Counted from the stretch's first letter, positions 1 through 11,904 are shown. The stretch is 64,000 nucleotides of DNA from Luteimonas arsenica (GCF_004352825.1 NZ_SJRW01000002.1:806001-870000); one strand, 5' to 3'. The notes: generated from the letters alone by a model not told the origin. Program-made: numbers and translations.

Positions 1-135
1 CGCAAGAACGCCTCCGGGCTGACCGAGTCGGAGATGGAGGCCCTGTCCGGGGTCGCCGTGGCCGAAGAGCCCGCCCTCGAGGCGGCGCAGGTCGAGGGTG
101 GCGACGCCGCCCAGGCCGACGAAGCGGCCGAGTAA
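1..135 (+). CDS. rpoC: RNA polymerase beta' subunit, C-terminal end (partial)
   Basis: Frame 1 is open from the window edge to a TAA at 133-135 and encodes the last 44 residues of a protein beginning RKNASGLTESEMEALSG and ending in an acidic, alanine-rich tail. The position directly before rpsL-rpsG-fusA-tuf is the standard place of rpoC, the catalytic beta' subunit of RNA polymerase. Only the tail is visible, so no catalytic motif can be checked. The identity rests on gene order plus a C-terminus that looks like xanthomonad beta'. Confidence 0.85.
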   Translation, partial: RKNASGLTESEMEALSGVAVAEEPALEAAQVEGGDAAQADEAAE

Positions 136-153
136 TACCGTTCCACCGTCAGT

Positions 154-175
154 GACGGTCCCCGCGGGGGCCGTC
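154..175 (+). terminator. GC-rich hairpin just after rpoC
   Basis: A 9-bp stem (154-162 with 167-175, one G-T wobble) closes a CGCG loop 18 bases after the rpoC stop. It is not followed by a T run, so it may be a weak or Rho-assisted terminator, or simply an RNA-stabilising 3' structure. Transcription probably continues in part into rpsL. Confidence 0.4.
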
Positions 176-182
176 CCAGATC

Positions 183-218
183 CCGAAATGAGGTGCCATG
201 GAGGCGCCTCGTGTTCGG
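183..218 (+). promoter_or_regulatory. Leader hairpin 1 upstream of rpsL (shared with the rpsJ leader)
   Basis: Arms 183-193 and 207-218 pair around a 13-base loop, with a single bulged base at 213. The same hairpin, with the same bulge and nearly the same arm sequence (GAAATGAGG ... CCTCGT), lies at 5052-5085 upstream of rpsJ. The outermost pair is C-G here and G-C there. It lies upstream of the candidate rpsL promoter, so it would be present only in transcripts coming from rpoC. Confidence 0.5.
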
Positions 219-298
219 CCCAGGAAGGGCGGGAAAGATGACCGTGGCCCAGGCCACCCCCGGTGACGGGGGCTGCCGCCTGCCGGGTCCTGGCTGCG

Positions 299-328
299 TT
301 GACGCTGGTCGTCGGCGCAAGCTATACT
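299..328 (+). promoter_or_regulatory. Sigma-70 promoter of the str operon
   Basis: TTGACG at 299-304 and TATACT at 323-328 are separated by 18 bases, a near-consensus housekeeping promoter. Transcription would start near 335 and give a leader of about 150 bases before rpsL. Confidence 0.7.
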
Positions 329-338
329 TTTCCGTCTC

Positions 339-372
339 GGCAGGCTGGGTAGACTCCGCCTGCCTTCGTTTT
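339..372 (+). terminator. Terminator-like hairpin 2 in the rpsL leader
   Basis: GGCAGGC (339-345) pairs with GCCTGCC (358-364) and is followed by TTCGTTTT (365-372). The element and its 5' flank TCCGTCT match the stronger attenuator at 5176-5216 in the rpsJ leader. It would form within a few bases of the predicted transcription start, so it may act on read-through from rpoC or as a 5' stabilising structure. Confidence 0.45.
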
Positions 373-488
373 CGCGCACGGAACCTGGACCGTGCGGCCG
401 GTACGCCCCGCGGCGTGCCACCAGAGCCGGGCCCAGGCCCGTTACACACAAACAGCGGGCCGCGTGCCCGGAGCAGAAGACCGACACG

Positions 489-863
489 ATGGCAACGATC
501 AACCAGCTGGTGCGCAAGCCGCGCAGCCCGGAAACCTACAAGAGCAACTCGCCCGCGCTGCAGGACTGCCCGCAGCGTCGCGGCGTGTGCACCCGCGTGT
601 ACACCACCACCCCGAAGAAGCCGAACTCGGCCCTGCGCAAGGTCGCCAAGGTGCGCCTGACCAACGGCTACGAGGTCATCTCCTACATCGGTGGCGAAGG
701 CCACAACCTGCAGGAGCACTCGGTGGTGCTGATCCGCGGCGGCCGAGTGAAGGATCTCCCGGGCGTGCGCTACCACACCGTGCGTGGTTCGCTCGACGCC
801 GCCGGCGTCGCCAAGCGCAAGCAGGCCCGTTCCAAGTACGGCGCCAAGCGTCCGAAGGGCTGA
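489..863 (+). CDS. rpsL: 30S ribosomal protein S12
   Basis: 124 residues, the normal length of S12, which lines the decoding centre of the small subunit and controls tRNA selection fidelity. The conserved core [16 protein letters not shown] is at 40-55. Lys43 and Lys88, the classical streptomycin-resistance positions, are wild type. Asp89, the residue methylthiolated by RimO in other bacteria, is present in RVKDLPGV. First gene of the str operon, 51 bases before rpsG. The start is fixed by homology ([10 protein letters not shown]). Confidence 0.98.
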   Translation: MATINQLVRKPRSPETYKSNSPALQDCPQRRGVCTRVYTTTPKKPNSALRKVAKVRLTNGYEVISYIGGEGHNLQEHSVVLIRGGRVKDLPGVRYHTVRGSLDAAGVAKRKQARSKYGAKRPKG

Positions 864-914
864 TTTCAGTCCCTTTCCCGCCCTTCGAACAGTTACTGAA
901 AAGGCTCAAGAACA

Positions 915-1382
915 ATGTCGCGTAAAGGAAACACCCCGCAGCGTTCGGTGCTGCCCGACCCGAAGCACGGCAGCGAGACCATCGCGCGCTTCATCAACAT
1001 GGTGATGTACAGCGGCAAGAAGTCGGTCGCCGAGAAGATCGTGTACGGCGCCATGGACGTCATCGGCGAGAAGAACCCGAACCCGCTGGAAGTCGTCGAG
1101 AAGGCGCTGGGCAACATCTCGCCGTCGGTCGAGGTGAAGTCCCGCCGCGTCGGCGGCGCCACCTACCAGGTGCCGGTCGAGGTGCGCGCTTCCCGCCGCA
1201 TGGCGCTGGCGATGCGCTGGCTGATCGACTCCGCGCGCAAGCGCGGCGAGAACAGCATGCCGCGCAAGCTCGCTGCCGAGCTGATCGACGCCTCCGAGAA
1301 CCGCGGTGGCGCGATCAAGAAGCGCGAAGAGACCCACCGCATGGCCGAGGCCAACAAGGCCTTCGCGCACTACCGCTGGTAA
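915..1382 (+). CDS. rpsG: 30S ribosomal protein S7
   Basis: 155 residues starting [17 protein letters not shown]7 binds the 3' domain of 16S rRNA, nucleates assembly of the head and sits at the E site. In E. coli S7 is the translational repressor of the str operon, acting in the rpsL-rpsG spacer. The spacer here is only 51 bases, so the mechanism may differ. It ends with the typical AHYRW. The 129-base gap to fusA contains two strong palindromes. Confidence 0.98.
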   Translation: MSRKGNTPQRSVLPDPKHGSETIARFINMVMYSGKKSVAEKIVYGAMDVIGEKNPNPLEVVEKALGNISPSVEVKSRRVGGATYQVPVEVRASRRMALAMRWLIDSARKRGENSMPRKLAAELIDASENRGGAIKKREETHRMAEANKAFAHYRW

Positions 1383-1390
1383 CGGCGCCC

Positions 1391-1448
1391 GGCCGGCGCC
1401 AGGCGCCGGCCAGATGATCGCGTAGCCGGGTGCCGCCGCAGGGCGGCA
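1391..1448 (+). promoter_or_regulatory. Two palindromes in the rpsG-fusA spacer
   Basis: Positions 1391-1411 are a perfect 21-base palindrome (10-base arms GGCCGGCGCC / GGCGCCGGCC around one A). A second stem pairs 1431-1437 (TGCCGCC) with 1442-1448 around a 4-base loop. Neither has a T run. Possible roles are partial termination, mRNA processing or a protein-binding site setting the fusA level. Confidence 0.5.
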
Positions 1449-1511
1449 TTCGGCCATCCGGAACCCATTCCGCACGTCCGCTCCGGTGGACAAATGACTA
1501 GAGAGACAGCC

Positions 1512-3608
<2,097 letters not shown>

Positions 3609-3660
3609 GCGGCGCCGGCGACGGCAACCAGACCAACCAACTTTCGAAGAGACTGCAATC

Positions 3661-4850
<1,190 letters not shown>

Positions 4851-4851
<1 letters not shown>

Positions 4852-4898
4852 AACGGCGTATCCCGGCGGCGTTGCCGCCGTGATACGGGTTGCCGTTT
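4851..4898 (+). terminator. Large hairpin after tuf
   Basis: Starting in the tuf stop codon, three nested arms pair: AAACGGC (4851-4857) with GCCGTTT (4892-4898), GTATC (4858-4862) with GATAC (4882-4886), and CGGCGGC (4864-4870) with GCCGCCG (4874-4880). The outer arm supplies a short T run. It probably terminates the str operon. Confidence 0.65.
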
Positions 4899-4928
4899 AT
4901 CCGGACCGCCTCTGGGCGGTCCAGATAA
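4897..4928 (+). terminator. Second hairpin overlapping the first
   Basis: TTATC (4897-4901) pairs with GATAA (4924-4928), and GGACCGCC (4903-4910) pairs with GGCGGTCC (4915-4922) around TCTG. It shares bases 4897-4898 with the outer stem of the preceding hairpin, so the two cannot both form fully. Confidence 0.5.
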
Positions 4929-4978
4929 CGCCAACGGGGCCATCAGCTCACGCTGACGGCTTATTGGGGTCCGGGGTG

Positions 4979-5008
4979 TTGCGCTTTGTCCTGGAAGCCC
5001 GCTATAAT
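4979..5008 (+). promoter_or_regulatory. Promoter of the S10 operon
   Basis: TTGCGC at 4979-4984 and a perfect TATAAT at 5003-5008 with an 18-base spacer. Predicted start near 5015, giving a leader of about 310 bases before rpsJ, long enough for regulatory RNA structure. Confidence 0.75.
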
Positions 5009-5051
5009 CGATGACCACTTCGGCGGATGTCCTTGGATCTCCGCCGGAACC

Positions 5052-5085
5052 GCGAAATGAGGGGCAGGACGCACCTCGTTTTCGC
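5052..5085 (+). promoter_or_regulatory. Leader hairpin 1 of the S10 operon
   Basis: Arms 5052-5062 and 5074-5085 form an 11-pair stem with one bulged T at 5079, a U-G pair next to it and an 11-base loop. It is the counterpart of the hairpin at 183-218. An upstream smaller hairpin pairs 5021-5027 with 5040-5046. Confidence 0.6.
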
Positions 5086-5183
5086 CAGACAGGGAACATG
5101 TCGCGCGGCAGTACCCCGGTTCGTTCCGAAGCTTTTCGGGACACGACGAACCAGGGGAATCGTCGCGTTCGCTTCTCCGTCTG

Positions 5184-5216
5184 GGCGGGCCGGGTAACCG
5201 GCCTGCCTCGTTTTTT
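5184..5216 (+). terminator. Attenuator-like terminator in the S10 leader
   Basis: A 10-bp stem (5184-5193 with 5198-5207, one G-U pair) closes a GTAA loop of the GNRA type and is followed by TCGTTTTTT (5208-5216). This is a good intrinsic terminator placed inside the leader, about 110 bases before rpsJ, and so a candidate attenuator. In E. coli the S10 leader also contains an L4-controlled terminator, but the sequence is not comparable by eye. Confidence 0.7.
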
Positions 5217-5302
5217 GCAGGGAAGGTTTCCGGCGCGCAGGGTTTCGGGCTCCGGAAATCATTGAATCCACAGGGGTTTCGCGCACCCAGCCGCGGGCCC
5301 GT

Positions 5303-5315
5303 CGCTCTTTTAACG
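5303..5315 (+). promoter_or_regulatory. boxA-like sequence at the rpsJ ribosome binding site
   Basis: CGCTCTTTTAACG resembles the antitermination element boxA (core GCTCTTT, then AACA in rrn operons) with one extra T. It directly precedes the Shine-Dalgarno GAAGGA (5315-5320). The gene that follows encodes S10/NusE, which with NusB binds boxA RNA. Confidence 0.45.
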
Positions 5316-5328
5316 AAGGAATTCCGTC

Positions 5329-5640
5329 ATGGCGGACCAAAAGATCCGGATCCGGCTGAAGGCGTTCGATCATCGACTGATCGACCGTTCGGCCAGCGAG
5401 ATCGTCGAAACGGCCAAGCGGACGGGCGCCCAGGTGCGCGGCCCGATCCCCCTGCCGACCAAGATCGAGCGTTACACCATCCTGACGTCGCCGCACGTCG
5501 ACAAGGATGCGCGTGACCAGTACGAAACCCGCACGCACAAGCGCGTGCTCGACATCGTCGACCCCAACGACAAGACCGTGGACGCGCTGATGAAGCTCGA
5601 GCTCGCGGCTGGCGTCGACGTCCAGATCAAGCTGACCTGA
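5329..5640 (+). CDS. rpsJ: 30S ribosomal protein S10 (NusE)
   Basis: 103 residues, exact family length, starting [21 protein letters not shown]10 is a head protein of the small subunit and, as NusE, also joins NusB, NusA and NusG in transcription antitermination on rRNA operons. First gene of the S10 operon. The start has a good Shine-Dalgarno (GAAGGA, 8 bases upstream) overlapped by the boxA-like sequence. Ten bases separate it from rplC. Confidence 0.98.
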   Translation: MADQKIRIRLKAFDHRLIDRSASEIVETAKRTGAQVRGPIPLPTKIERYTILTSPHVDKDARDQYETRTHKRVLDIVDPNDKTVDALMKLELAAGVDVQIKLT

Positions 5641-5650
5641 GGCCACTGAC

Positions 5651-6304
5651 ATGACTGCGAAGAAGCATTCGCTGGGAATCGTCGGTCGCAAGGCCGGCAT
5701 GAGCCGGGTGTTCACCGAGGACGGCCAGTCCATCCCGGTGACCCTGATCGAAGCCACCCCGAACCGCATCACCCAGGTGAAAACCACCGAGACCGACGGC
5801 TACAGCGCCGTGCAGGTCGCCGTCGGCAGCAAGCGCGCCGTGCTGGTGAACAAGCCCGAGGCTGGCCATCTGGCCAAGGCCAAGGTCGAAGCGGGCCGTG
5901 GCCTGTGGGAACTCCGCGTGGCCGACGACCAGGTCGGTGGCTTCGAGGTGGGCGGCGAGATCAAGGCCGACATCTTCGAGGTCGGCCAGATGGTCGACGT
6001 CCAGGGCGTGACCAAGGGCAAGGGCTTCCAGGGCACGATCAAGCGCTGGAACTTCAGCATGGGCGACGCGACGCACGGCAACTCGCTGTCGCACCGTTCG
6101 CCGGGTTCGATCGGCCAGCGCCAGACGCCGGGCCGCGTGTTCCCGGGCAAGAAGATGTCCGGCCACATGGGCGCCGTGCGCCAGAGCACGCAGAACCTCG
6201 AGGTGGTCCGGGTCGACGCCGAGCGCGGCCTGATCGCCGTGAAGGGTGCGGTTCCGGGCGCGCCGGGCGGAGACGTGATCGTGCGTCCCGCGAGCAAGGC
6301 ATAA
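5651..6304 (+). CDS. rplC: 50S ribosomal protein L3
   Basis: 217 residues. L3 is one of the earliest assembly proteins and its long loop reaches the peptidyl transferase centre. The loop motif [20 protein letters not shown] starts at 152. Gln158 in RQTPG is the position methylated by PrmB in other bacteria. It ends 12 bases before rplD. Confidence 0.98.
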   Translation: MTAKKHSLGIVGRKAGMSRVFTEDGQSIPVTLIEATPNRITQVKTTETDGYSAVQVAVGSKRAVLVNKPEAGHLAKAKVEAGRGLWELRVADDQVGGFEVGGEIKADIFEVGQMVDVQGVTKGKGFQGTIKRWNFSMGDATHGNSLSHRSPGSIGQRQTPGRVFPGKKMSGHMGAVRQSTQNLEVVRVDAERGLIAVKGAVPGAPGGDVIVRPASKA

Positions 6305-6316
6305 GGAGAGATGGCG

Positions 6317-6922
6317 ATGGAACTCTCTATCACCGGTAGCAACAACAAGATGTCGGTCTCCGACGTGGTGTTCGGCCGCGAGTTCAACCGGGACCTGGTC
6401 CACCAGGTCGTGGTCGCGTACCGCAACGCCGGCCGCGCCGGCACCAAGGCGCAGAAGACCCGTTCGGAAGTCAACGGCACGACCAAGAAGTCGAAGAAGC
6501 AGAAGGGCGGCGGCGCGCGTCATGGCGCCCTGACGGCCCCGATCTTCGTCGGCGGCGGCGTGACCTTCGCGGCCAAGCCGCGCAGCTTCGAGCAGAAGGT
6601 CAATCGCAAGATGTACCGCGCGGCGATGTCGGCGATCCTGTCCGAACTCAACCGCCAGGGCCGCCTGCAGGTCGTCGAGACCTTCGACGTCGAAGAGACG
6701 AAGACCAGCGGCCTGGTCGAGAAGCTGAAGGGCTTCGACCTCGGTCGTCGCCCGCTGATCGTCACCGAGGACGCCTCGGAGCACCTGTACCTGTCGGCGC
6801 GCAACCTGCCTTACGTCGAGATCCGCGACGTGCAGGGCCTGGACCCGGTTTCGCTGGTCGGTGCCGACAGCGTGCTGGTCACCACCGATGCCCTGAAGAA
6901 GATCGAGGAGTGGCTGGCATGA
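6317..6922 (+). CDS. rplD: 50S ribosomal protein L4
   Basis: 201 residues from the ATG at 6317 ([10 protein letters not shown]). An ATG at 6311 lies only 2 bases after the Shine-Dalgarno AAGGAG (6303-6308) and would add MA. The ATG at 6317 has the correct 8-base spacing and gives the same length as E. coli L4. L4 lines the peptide exit tunnel and in enterobacteria represses its own operon. The stop overlaps the rplW start (ATGA). Confidence 0.97.
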   Translation: MELSITGSNNKMSVSDVVFGREFNRDLVHQVVVAYRNAGRAGTKAQKTRSEVNGTTKKSKKQKGGGARHGALTAPIFVGGGVTFAAKPRSFEQKVNRKMYRAAMSAILSELNRQGRLQVVETFDVEETKTSGLVEKLKGFDLGRRPLIVTEDASEHLYLSARNLPYVEIRDVQGLDPVSLVGADSVLVTTDALKKIEEWLA

Positions 6923-7221
6923 TCAACGACGCCAAGCTCTATGCGCTGATCCGTGCGCCGCGCGTGTCCGAGAAGACCGCGCGCCTGCAGGAAGTGTCCA
7001 ACCAGTACGCGTTCGAAGTGTCGACCGACGCCACCAAGGCCGACATCAAGTACGCGGTCGAGAAGCTGTTCGACGTCAAGGTCGAGGCTGTGAACGTGGT
7101 CAACGTGAAGGGCAAGACCAAGTCCTTCCGCAACCGCGCGGGTCGCCGTGGCGACTGGCGCAAGGCCTACGTGAAGCTCGCCGACGGCCAGTCCATCGAC
7201 GTCATGAACGCCAAGGCCTGA
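6919..7221 (+). CDS. rplW: 50S ribosomal protein L23
   Basis: 100 residues from the ATG at 6919, which overlaps the rplD stop by four bases (ATGA). An upstream GTG at 6910 is in frame but would add three residues inside rplD. GAGGAG at 6905-6910 is the ribosome binding site for the ATG. L23 sits at the tunnel exit and docks trigger factor and the signal recognition particle. Confidence 0.96.
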   Translation: MINDAKLYALIRAPRVSEKTARLQEVSNQYAFEVSTDATKADIKYAVEKLFDVKVEAVNVVNVKGKTKSFRNRAGRRGDWRKAYVKLADGQSIDVMNAKA

Positions 7222-7231
7222 GGAAGCCCCC

Positions 7232-8059
7232 ATGCCAGTGATGAAATTCAAGCCCACCTCTGCCGGTCGCCGCTCCGCGGTCCGCGTGGTCGCGCCCGAG
7301 CTGCACAAGGGTGCCCCGTACGCGCCGCTGGTCGAGAAGCAGAGCAAGACCGGTGGCCGCAACCACCACGGTCGCATCACCACCCGCCACATCGGTGGTG
7401 GCCACAAGCAGCACTACCGCATCATCGACTTCAAGCGCGACAAGGAAGGCATTCCGGCGCGCGTGGAGCGGATCGAGTACGACCCGAACCGCACCGCGCA
7501 CATCGCGCTGCTGTGCTACGTCGATGGCGAGCGCCGCTACATCATCGCGCCGCGCGGCCTGAAGGCCGGCGACCAGGTGATCGCGGGCAACGACGCCCCG
7601 ATCCGCGCCGGCAACACCCTGCCGCTGCGCAACATCCCGGTCGGTTCCACCGTGCACTGCATCGAGATGAAGCCGGGCAAGGGCGCCCAGATCGCCCGCG
7701 CCGCCGGCGCCGGCGTGCAGCTGGTGGCCCGCGAGGGCGTGTACGCCACGCTCCGCCTGCGTTCGGGCGAGATGCGCCGCGTGCCGGCCGAGTGCCGCGC
7801 CACCATCGGCGAAGTCGGCAACTCCGAGCACAACCTCGAGAAGCTGGGCAAGGCCGGTGCCAAGCGCTGGCGCGGCATCAAGCCGACCGTCCGCGGCGCG
7901 GCCATGAACCCGGTCGACCATCCGCACGGCGGTGGTGAGGCCAAGGCCGGCCAGGGCAACCCGCACCCGGTCACCCCGTGGGGCGTGCCGACCAAGGGCT
8001 ACAAGACCCGCCATAACAAGCGGACGCAGCAGTTCATCGTGCGCGACCGCAGGAGCTGA
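7232..8059 (+). CDS. rplB: 50S ribosomal protein L2
   Basis: 275 residues starting [21 protein letters not shown]2 is required for subunit association and peptidyl transferase activity. The functionally important histidine in [11 protein letters not shown] is His230, equivalent to E. coli His229. Ten bases after rplW, with a GAGGAAG ribosome binding site formed around the rplW stop. Confidence 0.98.
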   Translation: MPVMKFKPTSAGRRSAVRVVAPELHKGAPYAPLVEKQSKTGGRNHHGRITTRHIGGGHKQHYRIIDFKRDKEGIPARVERIEYDPNRTAHIALLCYVDGERRYIIAPRGLKAGDQVIAGNDAPIRAGNTLPLRNIPVGSTVHCIEMKPGKGAQIARAAGAGVQLVAREGVYATLRLRSGEMRRVPAECRATIGEVGNSEHNLEKLGKAGAKRWRGIKPTVRGAAMNPVDHPHGGGEAKAGQGNPHPVTPWGVPTKGYKTRHNKRTQQFIVRDRRS

Positions 8060-8065
8060 TAGACC

Positions 8066-8332
8066 ATGGCACGTTCACTCAAGAAGGGCCCGTTCGTCGA
8101 CCACCACCTCATCAAGAAGGTGGAAGCCGCGGGCAACACCAAGCGTCCGATCAAGACCTGGTCGCGCCGTTCGATGGTGCTGCCGGAGATGGTCGGTTTC
8201 ACCATCGCCGTGCACAACGGCCGCAACCACGTTCCGGTGCTCGTCAACGAGAACATGGTCGGCCACAAGCTCGGCGAGTTCGCCCTGACCAGGACCTTCA
8301 AGGGTCATGGCGGCGACAAGAAGTCGCGTTAA
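8066..8332 (+). CDS. rpsS: 30S ribosomal protein S19
   Basis: 88 residues, starting [15 protein letters not shown] and ending GGDKKSR. S19 binds 16S rRNA in the head with S13 and contacts the A-site region. Six bases after rplB. Its stop lies in the Shine-Dalgarno of rplV. Confidence 0.98.
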   Translation: MARSLKKGPFVDHHLIKKVEAAGNTKRPIKTWSRRSMVLPEMVGFTIAVHNGRNHVPVLVNENMVGHKLGEFALTRTFKGHGGDKKSR

Positions 8333-8342
8333 GGAGATGACG

Positions 8343-8678
8343 ATGGAAGCCAAGGCAATCCTGCGCACCGCGCGCATCTCCCCGCAGAAGGCCCGCCTGG
8401 TCGCCGACCAGGTCCGTGGCCTGTCGGCTGCCCGCGCCCTCGACCTGCTGAAGTTCAGCGACAAGAAGGCGGCGCACATGATCTACAAGGTCGTGTACTC
8501 GGCCACGTCGAACGCCGAGAACAACCTCGGTGCCGACGTCGACGAGCTCAAGGTCAAGACGATCATGGTCGACGAAGGCCCGACGCTGAAGCGCTTCATG
8601 GCGCGCGCCAAGGGTCGCGGCACGCGCATCCTCAAGCGCACCAGCCACATCACCGTCGTTGTCGGCGAGGGGAAGTAA
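8343..8678 (+). CDS. rplV: 50S ribosomal protein L22
   Basis: 111 residues from the ATG at 8343 ([20 protein letters not shown]). AAGGAG at 8331-8336 has proper spacing to this ATG; the ATG at 8337 touches the Shine-Dalgarno and is rejected. L22 has a beta hairpin in the exit tunnel near L4, a site of macrolide resistance. Typical family length is about 110. Confidence 0.97.
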   Translation: MEAKAILRTARISPQKARLVADQVRGLSAARALDLLKFSDKKAAHMIYKVVYSATSNAENNLGADVDELKVKTIMVDEGPTLKRFMARAKGRGTRILKRTSHITVVVGEGK

Positions 8679-8682
8679 GCAT

Positions 8683-9423
8683 ATGGGTCACAAAGTTCAC
8701 CCCACCGGCATCCGCCTGGGCATCTCCAAGGACTGGAACTCCAAGTGGTACGCCGGCAAGAAGGAATACGCCGAGTACCTGGCTTCGGACCTGAAGGTCC
8801 GCGAGATGCTCCGCAAGAAGCTGGCCGCCGCCGGCATCAGCCGCATCATGATCGAGCGCCCCTCGAAGTCGGCCCGCGTCACGATCCACACCGCCCGCCC
8901 GGGCGTGGTGATCGGCAAGCGCGGCGAGGACATCGAGAAGCTGCGCAAGGAAGTCAGCGACATGATGGGCGTCCCGGCGCACATCAACGTCACCGAGGTC
9001 CGCAAGCCGGAACTCGACGCGCAGCTGGTCGCCGAGTCGATCGCGCAGCAGCTCGAGCGCCGCATCATGTTCCGCCGCGCGATGAAGCGCGCCGTCGGCA
9101 ACGCGATGCGCCTGGGCGCGCTGGGCATCAAGGTCAACGTCGCCGGCCGCCTGAACGGCGCCGAGATCGCGCGTTCGGAGTGGTACCGCGAGGGTCGCGT
9201 GCCGCTGCACACGCTGCGCGCCGACGTGGACTACGGCTTTGCCGAGGCCAAGACGACCTACGGCATCATCGGAATCAAGACCTGGATCTACAAGGGCGAG
9301 ATCTTCGACTTCGCCCAGGTTGGCCAGGAGAAGCAGGACGATTCGCCGCGTGGCGAGCGTGGCGACCGCGGTGACCGCGAGCGTCCGCGTGGCCCGCGCC
9401 GTGATCGCGAGGCGAGGGACTAA
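8683..9423 (+). CDS. rpsC: 30S ribosomal protein S3
   Basis: 246 residues from [19 protein letters not shown]3 lies at the mRNA entry tunnel and has helicase activity with S4 and S5. KH type II domain about 40-110 ([14 protein letters not shown]) and the C-terminal S3 domain with [20 protein letters not shown]. The last 25 residues are an Arg/Asp-rich tail ([18 protein letters not shown]), a common lineage extension. Starts 4 bases after rplV. Confidence 0.98.
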   Translation: MGHKVHPTGIRLGISKDWNSKWYAGKKEYAEYLASDLKVREMLRKKLAAAGISRIMIERPSKSARVTIHTARPGVVIGKRGEDIEKLRKEVSDMMGVPAHINVTEVRKPELDAQLVAESIAQQLERRIMFRRAMKRAVGNAMRLGALGIKVNVAGRLNGAEIARSEWYREGRVPLHTLRADVDYGFAEAKTTYGIIGIKTWIYKGEIFDFAQVGQEKQDDSPRGERGDRGDRERPRGPRRDREARD

Positions 9424-9426
9424 GTC

Positions 9427-9840
9427 ATGCTGCAACCCAAGCGAACCAAATACCGCAAGATGCACAAGGGCCGCAACGACGGCCTGTCCTGGAACGGCAA
9501 TGCCGTCAGCTTCGGCGAGTACGGCCTGAAGGCCACGCAGACCGGCCAGCTGACCGCCCGCCAGATCGAGGCCGCGCGCCGTGCCATCAGCCGCCACGTG
9601 AAGCGCGGCGGCAAGATGTGGATCCGCGTGTTCCCCGACAAGCCGATCACCAAGAAGCCGATCGAAGTCCGCATGGGCTCGGGCAAGGGCAACGTGGAGT
9701 ACTGGGTGGCCCAGATCCAGCCCGGCCGCATGATCTACGAGATCGAGGGCGTCGACGAGGCGACCGCGCGCGAGGCCTTCCGCCTGGCCGCCGCCAAGCT
9801 CTCGGTGACCACCACTTTCGTGACCCGGACGGTGCGCTGA
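9427..9840 (+). CDS. rplP: 50S ribosomal protein L16
   Basis: 137 residues starting [21 protein letters not shown]16 organises the A-site side of the 50S subunit and its addition is a late assembly step. The motif [18 protein letters not shown] is intact. Its stop codon overlaps the rpmC start by one base. Confidence 0.98.
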   Translation: MLQPKRTKYRKMHKGRNDGLSWNGNAVSFGEYGLKATQTGQLTARQIEAARRAISRHVKRGGKMWIRVFPDKPITKKPIEVRMGSGKGNVEYWVAQIQPGRMIYEIEGVDEATAREAFRLAAAKLSVTTTFVTRTVR

Positions 9841-10025
9841 TGGACATCAAGGAACTTCGCCAGAAGTCTTCGGACGAGCTGAAGGCGCACCTGCTGGAGC
9901 TGCAGAAGGAGCAGTTCTCGCTCCGCATGCAGAAGGCGACCGGCCAGCTCGCCAAGACCCACGACGCCCGCCGGGTTCGCCGCGAGATCGCTCGCGTCAA
10001 CACCCTCCTCGGCGCCAAGCAGTAA
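9840..10025 (+). CDS. rpmC: 50S ribosomal protein L29
   Basis: 61 residues, [20 protein letters not shown] onward, the usual size of this all-helical protein at the exit tunnel. The ATG begins at the last base of the rplP stop (TGATG), so translation is probably coupled. The reading frame is also open upstream inside rplP, but that part is not L29-like. Confidence 0.95.
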   Translation: MDIKELRQKSSDELKAHLLELQKEQFSLRMQKATGQLAKTHDARRVRREIARVNTLLGAKQ

Positions 10026-10037
10026 GGACGGGCAGAC

Positions 10038-10304
10038 ATGACCGAAAATACCGAAAAGAAGCTGCGCACGGTCGAAGGCCGCGTCGTCAGCAACAAGATG
10101 GACAAGACCGTGACGGTGCTCGTGGAGCGCCAGGTCAAGCACGCGCTGTACGGCAAGTACATCCGCCGCTCGACCAAGCTGCACGCCCACGACGCCGAGA
10201 ACTCCTGCAACGAGGGCGATACCGTCCGCGTGGTGGAGATCGCGCCGATGTCCAAGACCAAGAACTGGCGCGTCGTCGAAATCGTCGCACGCGCGGCTGA
10301 ATAA
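10038..10304 (+). CDS. rpsQ: 30S ribosomal protein S17
   Basis: 88 residues, an OB-fold primary binder of 16S rRNA. The core [20 protein letters not shown] is followed by [20 protein letters not shown]. Last gene of the classical S10 operon, but only 12 bases separate it from rplN, so S10 and spc operons are likely co-transcribed. Confidence 0.97.
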   Translation: MTENTEKKLRTVEGRVVSNKMDKTVTVLVERQVKHALYGKYIRRSTKLHAHDAENSCNEGDTVRVVEIAPMSKTKNWRVVEIVARAAE

Positions 10305-10316
10305 GGAGGCTCCGAA

Positions 10317-10685
10317 ATGATCCAGATGCAGAGCCACCTGGGCGTGGCCGACAACTCCGGCGCCAAGGAAGTGATGTGCATCAAGGTGCTGGGCGGCTCC
10401 AAGCGCCGTTACGCCGGCATCGGCGACATCATCAAGGTGTCCGTGAAGGACGCCATTCCGCGCGGCAAGGTCAAGAAGGGCGAGGTCTATGACGCCGTCG
10501 TGGTGCGCACCCGCAAGGGTGTCCGCCGTCCCGACGGTTCGCTGATCCGCTTCGACGGCAACGCCGCCGTGCTGCTGAACAACAAGCAGGAGCCGATCGG
10601 CACCCGCATCTTCGGGCCCGTGACCCGCGAGCTGCGCTCCGAGAAGTTCATGAAGATCGTCTCGCTCGCACCCGAAGTGCTCTGA
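10317..10685 (+). CDS. rplN: 50S ribosomal protein L14
   Basis: 122 residues, exact family length, starting [21 protein letters not shown]14 sits at the subunit interface and binds the silencing factor RsfS in other bacteria. A strong AAGGAGG site precedes it. First gene of the spc block, with no separate promoter visible. Confidence 0.98.
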   Translation: MIQMQSHLGVADNSGAKEVMCIKVLGGSKRRYAGIGDIIKVSVKDAIPRGKVKKGEVYDAVVVRTRKGVRRPDGSLIRFDGNAAVLLNNKQEPIGTRIFGPVTRELRSEKFMKIVSLAPEVL

Positions 10686-10707
10686 GCCGGTCGAAGAGGA
10701 AACCGAC

Positions 10708-11022
10708 ATGAACCGCATCAAGAAGGGTGACCGCGTCGTCGTCACCGCCGGCAAGGACAAGGGCAAGCAGGGCGAAGTCGTCCGCGTGCTCGGCGACAAG
10801 GTCGTCGTGTCCAACATCAACATCATCAAGCGCCACACCAAGCCCAACCCCCAGGCCAACCAGCCGGGCGGCGTGGTCGAGCGCGAGGCGCCGATCGACG
10901 CGTCGAACGTGATGCACTTCAACCCTGCCTCGGGCAAGGGCGAGCGCATCGGAACCAAGGTCCTCGAGGATGGACGCCGCGTACGCGTGTTCCGCTCGAG
11001 TGGTGAGGCGATTGACGCCTGA
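10708..11022 (+). CDS. rplX: 50S ribosomal protein L24
   Basis: 104 residues with the KOW motif at the N-terminus ([20 protein letters not shown]). L24 is an assembly initiator of the 50S subunit. Starts 22 bases after rplN and ends 10 bases before rplE. Confidence 0.97.
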   Translation: MNRIKKGDRVVVTAGKDKGKQGEVVRVLGDKVVVSNINIIKRHTKPNPQANQPGGVVEREAPIDASNVMHFNPASGKGERIGTKVLEDGRRVRVFRSSGEAIDA

Positions 11023-11032
11023 GGAATGTGAA

Positions 11033-11575
11033 ATGACCACCCGTCTGGAAAAGTTCTACAAGGAAGAAGTGGTGCCGAAGCTCACCGAGCAGTTCGGCTA
11101 CACCAATCCGATGCAGGTCCCGCGCCTGACCAAGATCACGCTCAACATGGGCGTGGGCGAGGCCGCGGCGAACAAGAAGGTGCTCGAGAACGCCACCGCC
11201 GACATGGGCAAGATCTCCGGCCAGAAGCCGCTGGTCACCAAGTCGCGCGTGTCGGTCGCCTCGTTCAAGATCCGCGACGGCTGGCCGATCGGCTGCAAGG
11301 TCACGCTGCGCCGCGCGCACATGTACGAGTTCTTCGATCGCCTGATCAACGTGGCCCTGCCGCGCGTCCGCGACTTCCGCGGCGTGTCGGGCCGTTCCTT
11401 CGATGGCCGTGGCAACTACAACATGGGCATCAAGGAGCAGATCATCTTCCCGGAGATCGACTTCGACCAGGTCGACGCGCTGCGTGGCATGGACATCGCC
11501 ATCACCACCACCGCCAAGACCAACGAGGAAGCCCGCGCCCTGCTCGAGGCCTTCCGCTTCCCGTTCCGCAACTGA
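11033..11575 (+). CDS. rplE: 50S ribosomal protein L5
   Basis: 180 residues from the ATG at 11033 ([17 protein letters not shown]). The frame is open upstream into rplX, but GAGGA at 11021-11025 and homology set this start. L5 carries 5S rRNA into the central protuberance. [19 protein letters not shown] near the C-terminus is a family signature. Confidence 0.97.
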   Translation: MTTRLEKFYKEEVVPKLTEQFGYTNPMQVPRLTKITLNMGVGEAAANKKVLENATADMGKISGQKPLVTKSRVSVASFKIRDGWPIGCKVTLRRAHMYEFFDRLINVALPRVRDFRGVSGRSFDGRGNYNMGIKEQIIFPEIDFDQVDALRGMDIAITTTAKTNEEARALLEAFRFPFRN

Positions 11576-11588
11576 CCGGACAAGACAC

Positions 11589-11894
11589 ATGGCCAAGACC
11601 TCAATGATCAACCGCGAAGCGAAGCGCGCGAAGCTGGCGAAGAAGTTCGCCGCCAAGCGCGACGAGCTGAAGAAGATCGTCAGCAGCGAGTCGGCGAGCT
11701 ACGAAGAGAAGATGGATGCGGTGGTCAAGCTGCAGAAGCTTCCCCGCGACTCCTCGCCCTCGCGCCAGACCACGCGCTGCGCCCTGACCGGCCGCCCGCG
11801 CGCGGTCTACAGCAAGTTCGGCCTGGGCCGCAACATGCTGCGCAAGGCGACCATGAACGGCGACGTTCCCGGCCTGCGCAAGGCCAGCTGGTAA
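11589..11894 (+). CDS. rpsN: 30S ribosomal protein S14 (zinc-free type)
   Basis: 101 residues from the ATG at 11589 ([20 protein letters not shown]). This is the long form without the CXXC-CXXC zinc motif: the [20 protein letters not shown] region carries a single cysteine. S14 joins the head late in assembly. In some bacteria zinc-free forms are zinc-limitation paralogues, but in gammaproteobacteria this is the ordinary spc-operon form. Confidence 0.95.
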   Translation: MAKTSMINREAKRAKLAKKFAAKRDELKKIVSSESASYEEKMDAVVKLQKLPRDSSPSRQTTRCALTGRPRAVYSKFGLGRNMLRKATMNGDVPGLRKASW

Positions 11895-11904
11895 GCAGTT
11901 ACAC

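Noticed and set aside
5011-5265. 84-codon open frame filling the S10 leader
   Set aside because: It begins two bases after the -10 box, before any transcript could start, and runs through both hairpins. Composition is not protein-like. A shorter leader peptide was considered, but no start with a ribosome binding site was found.
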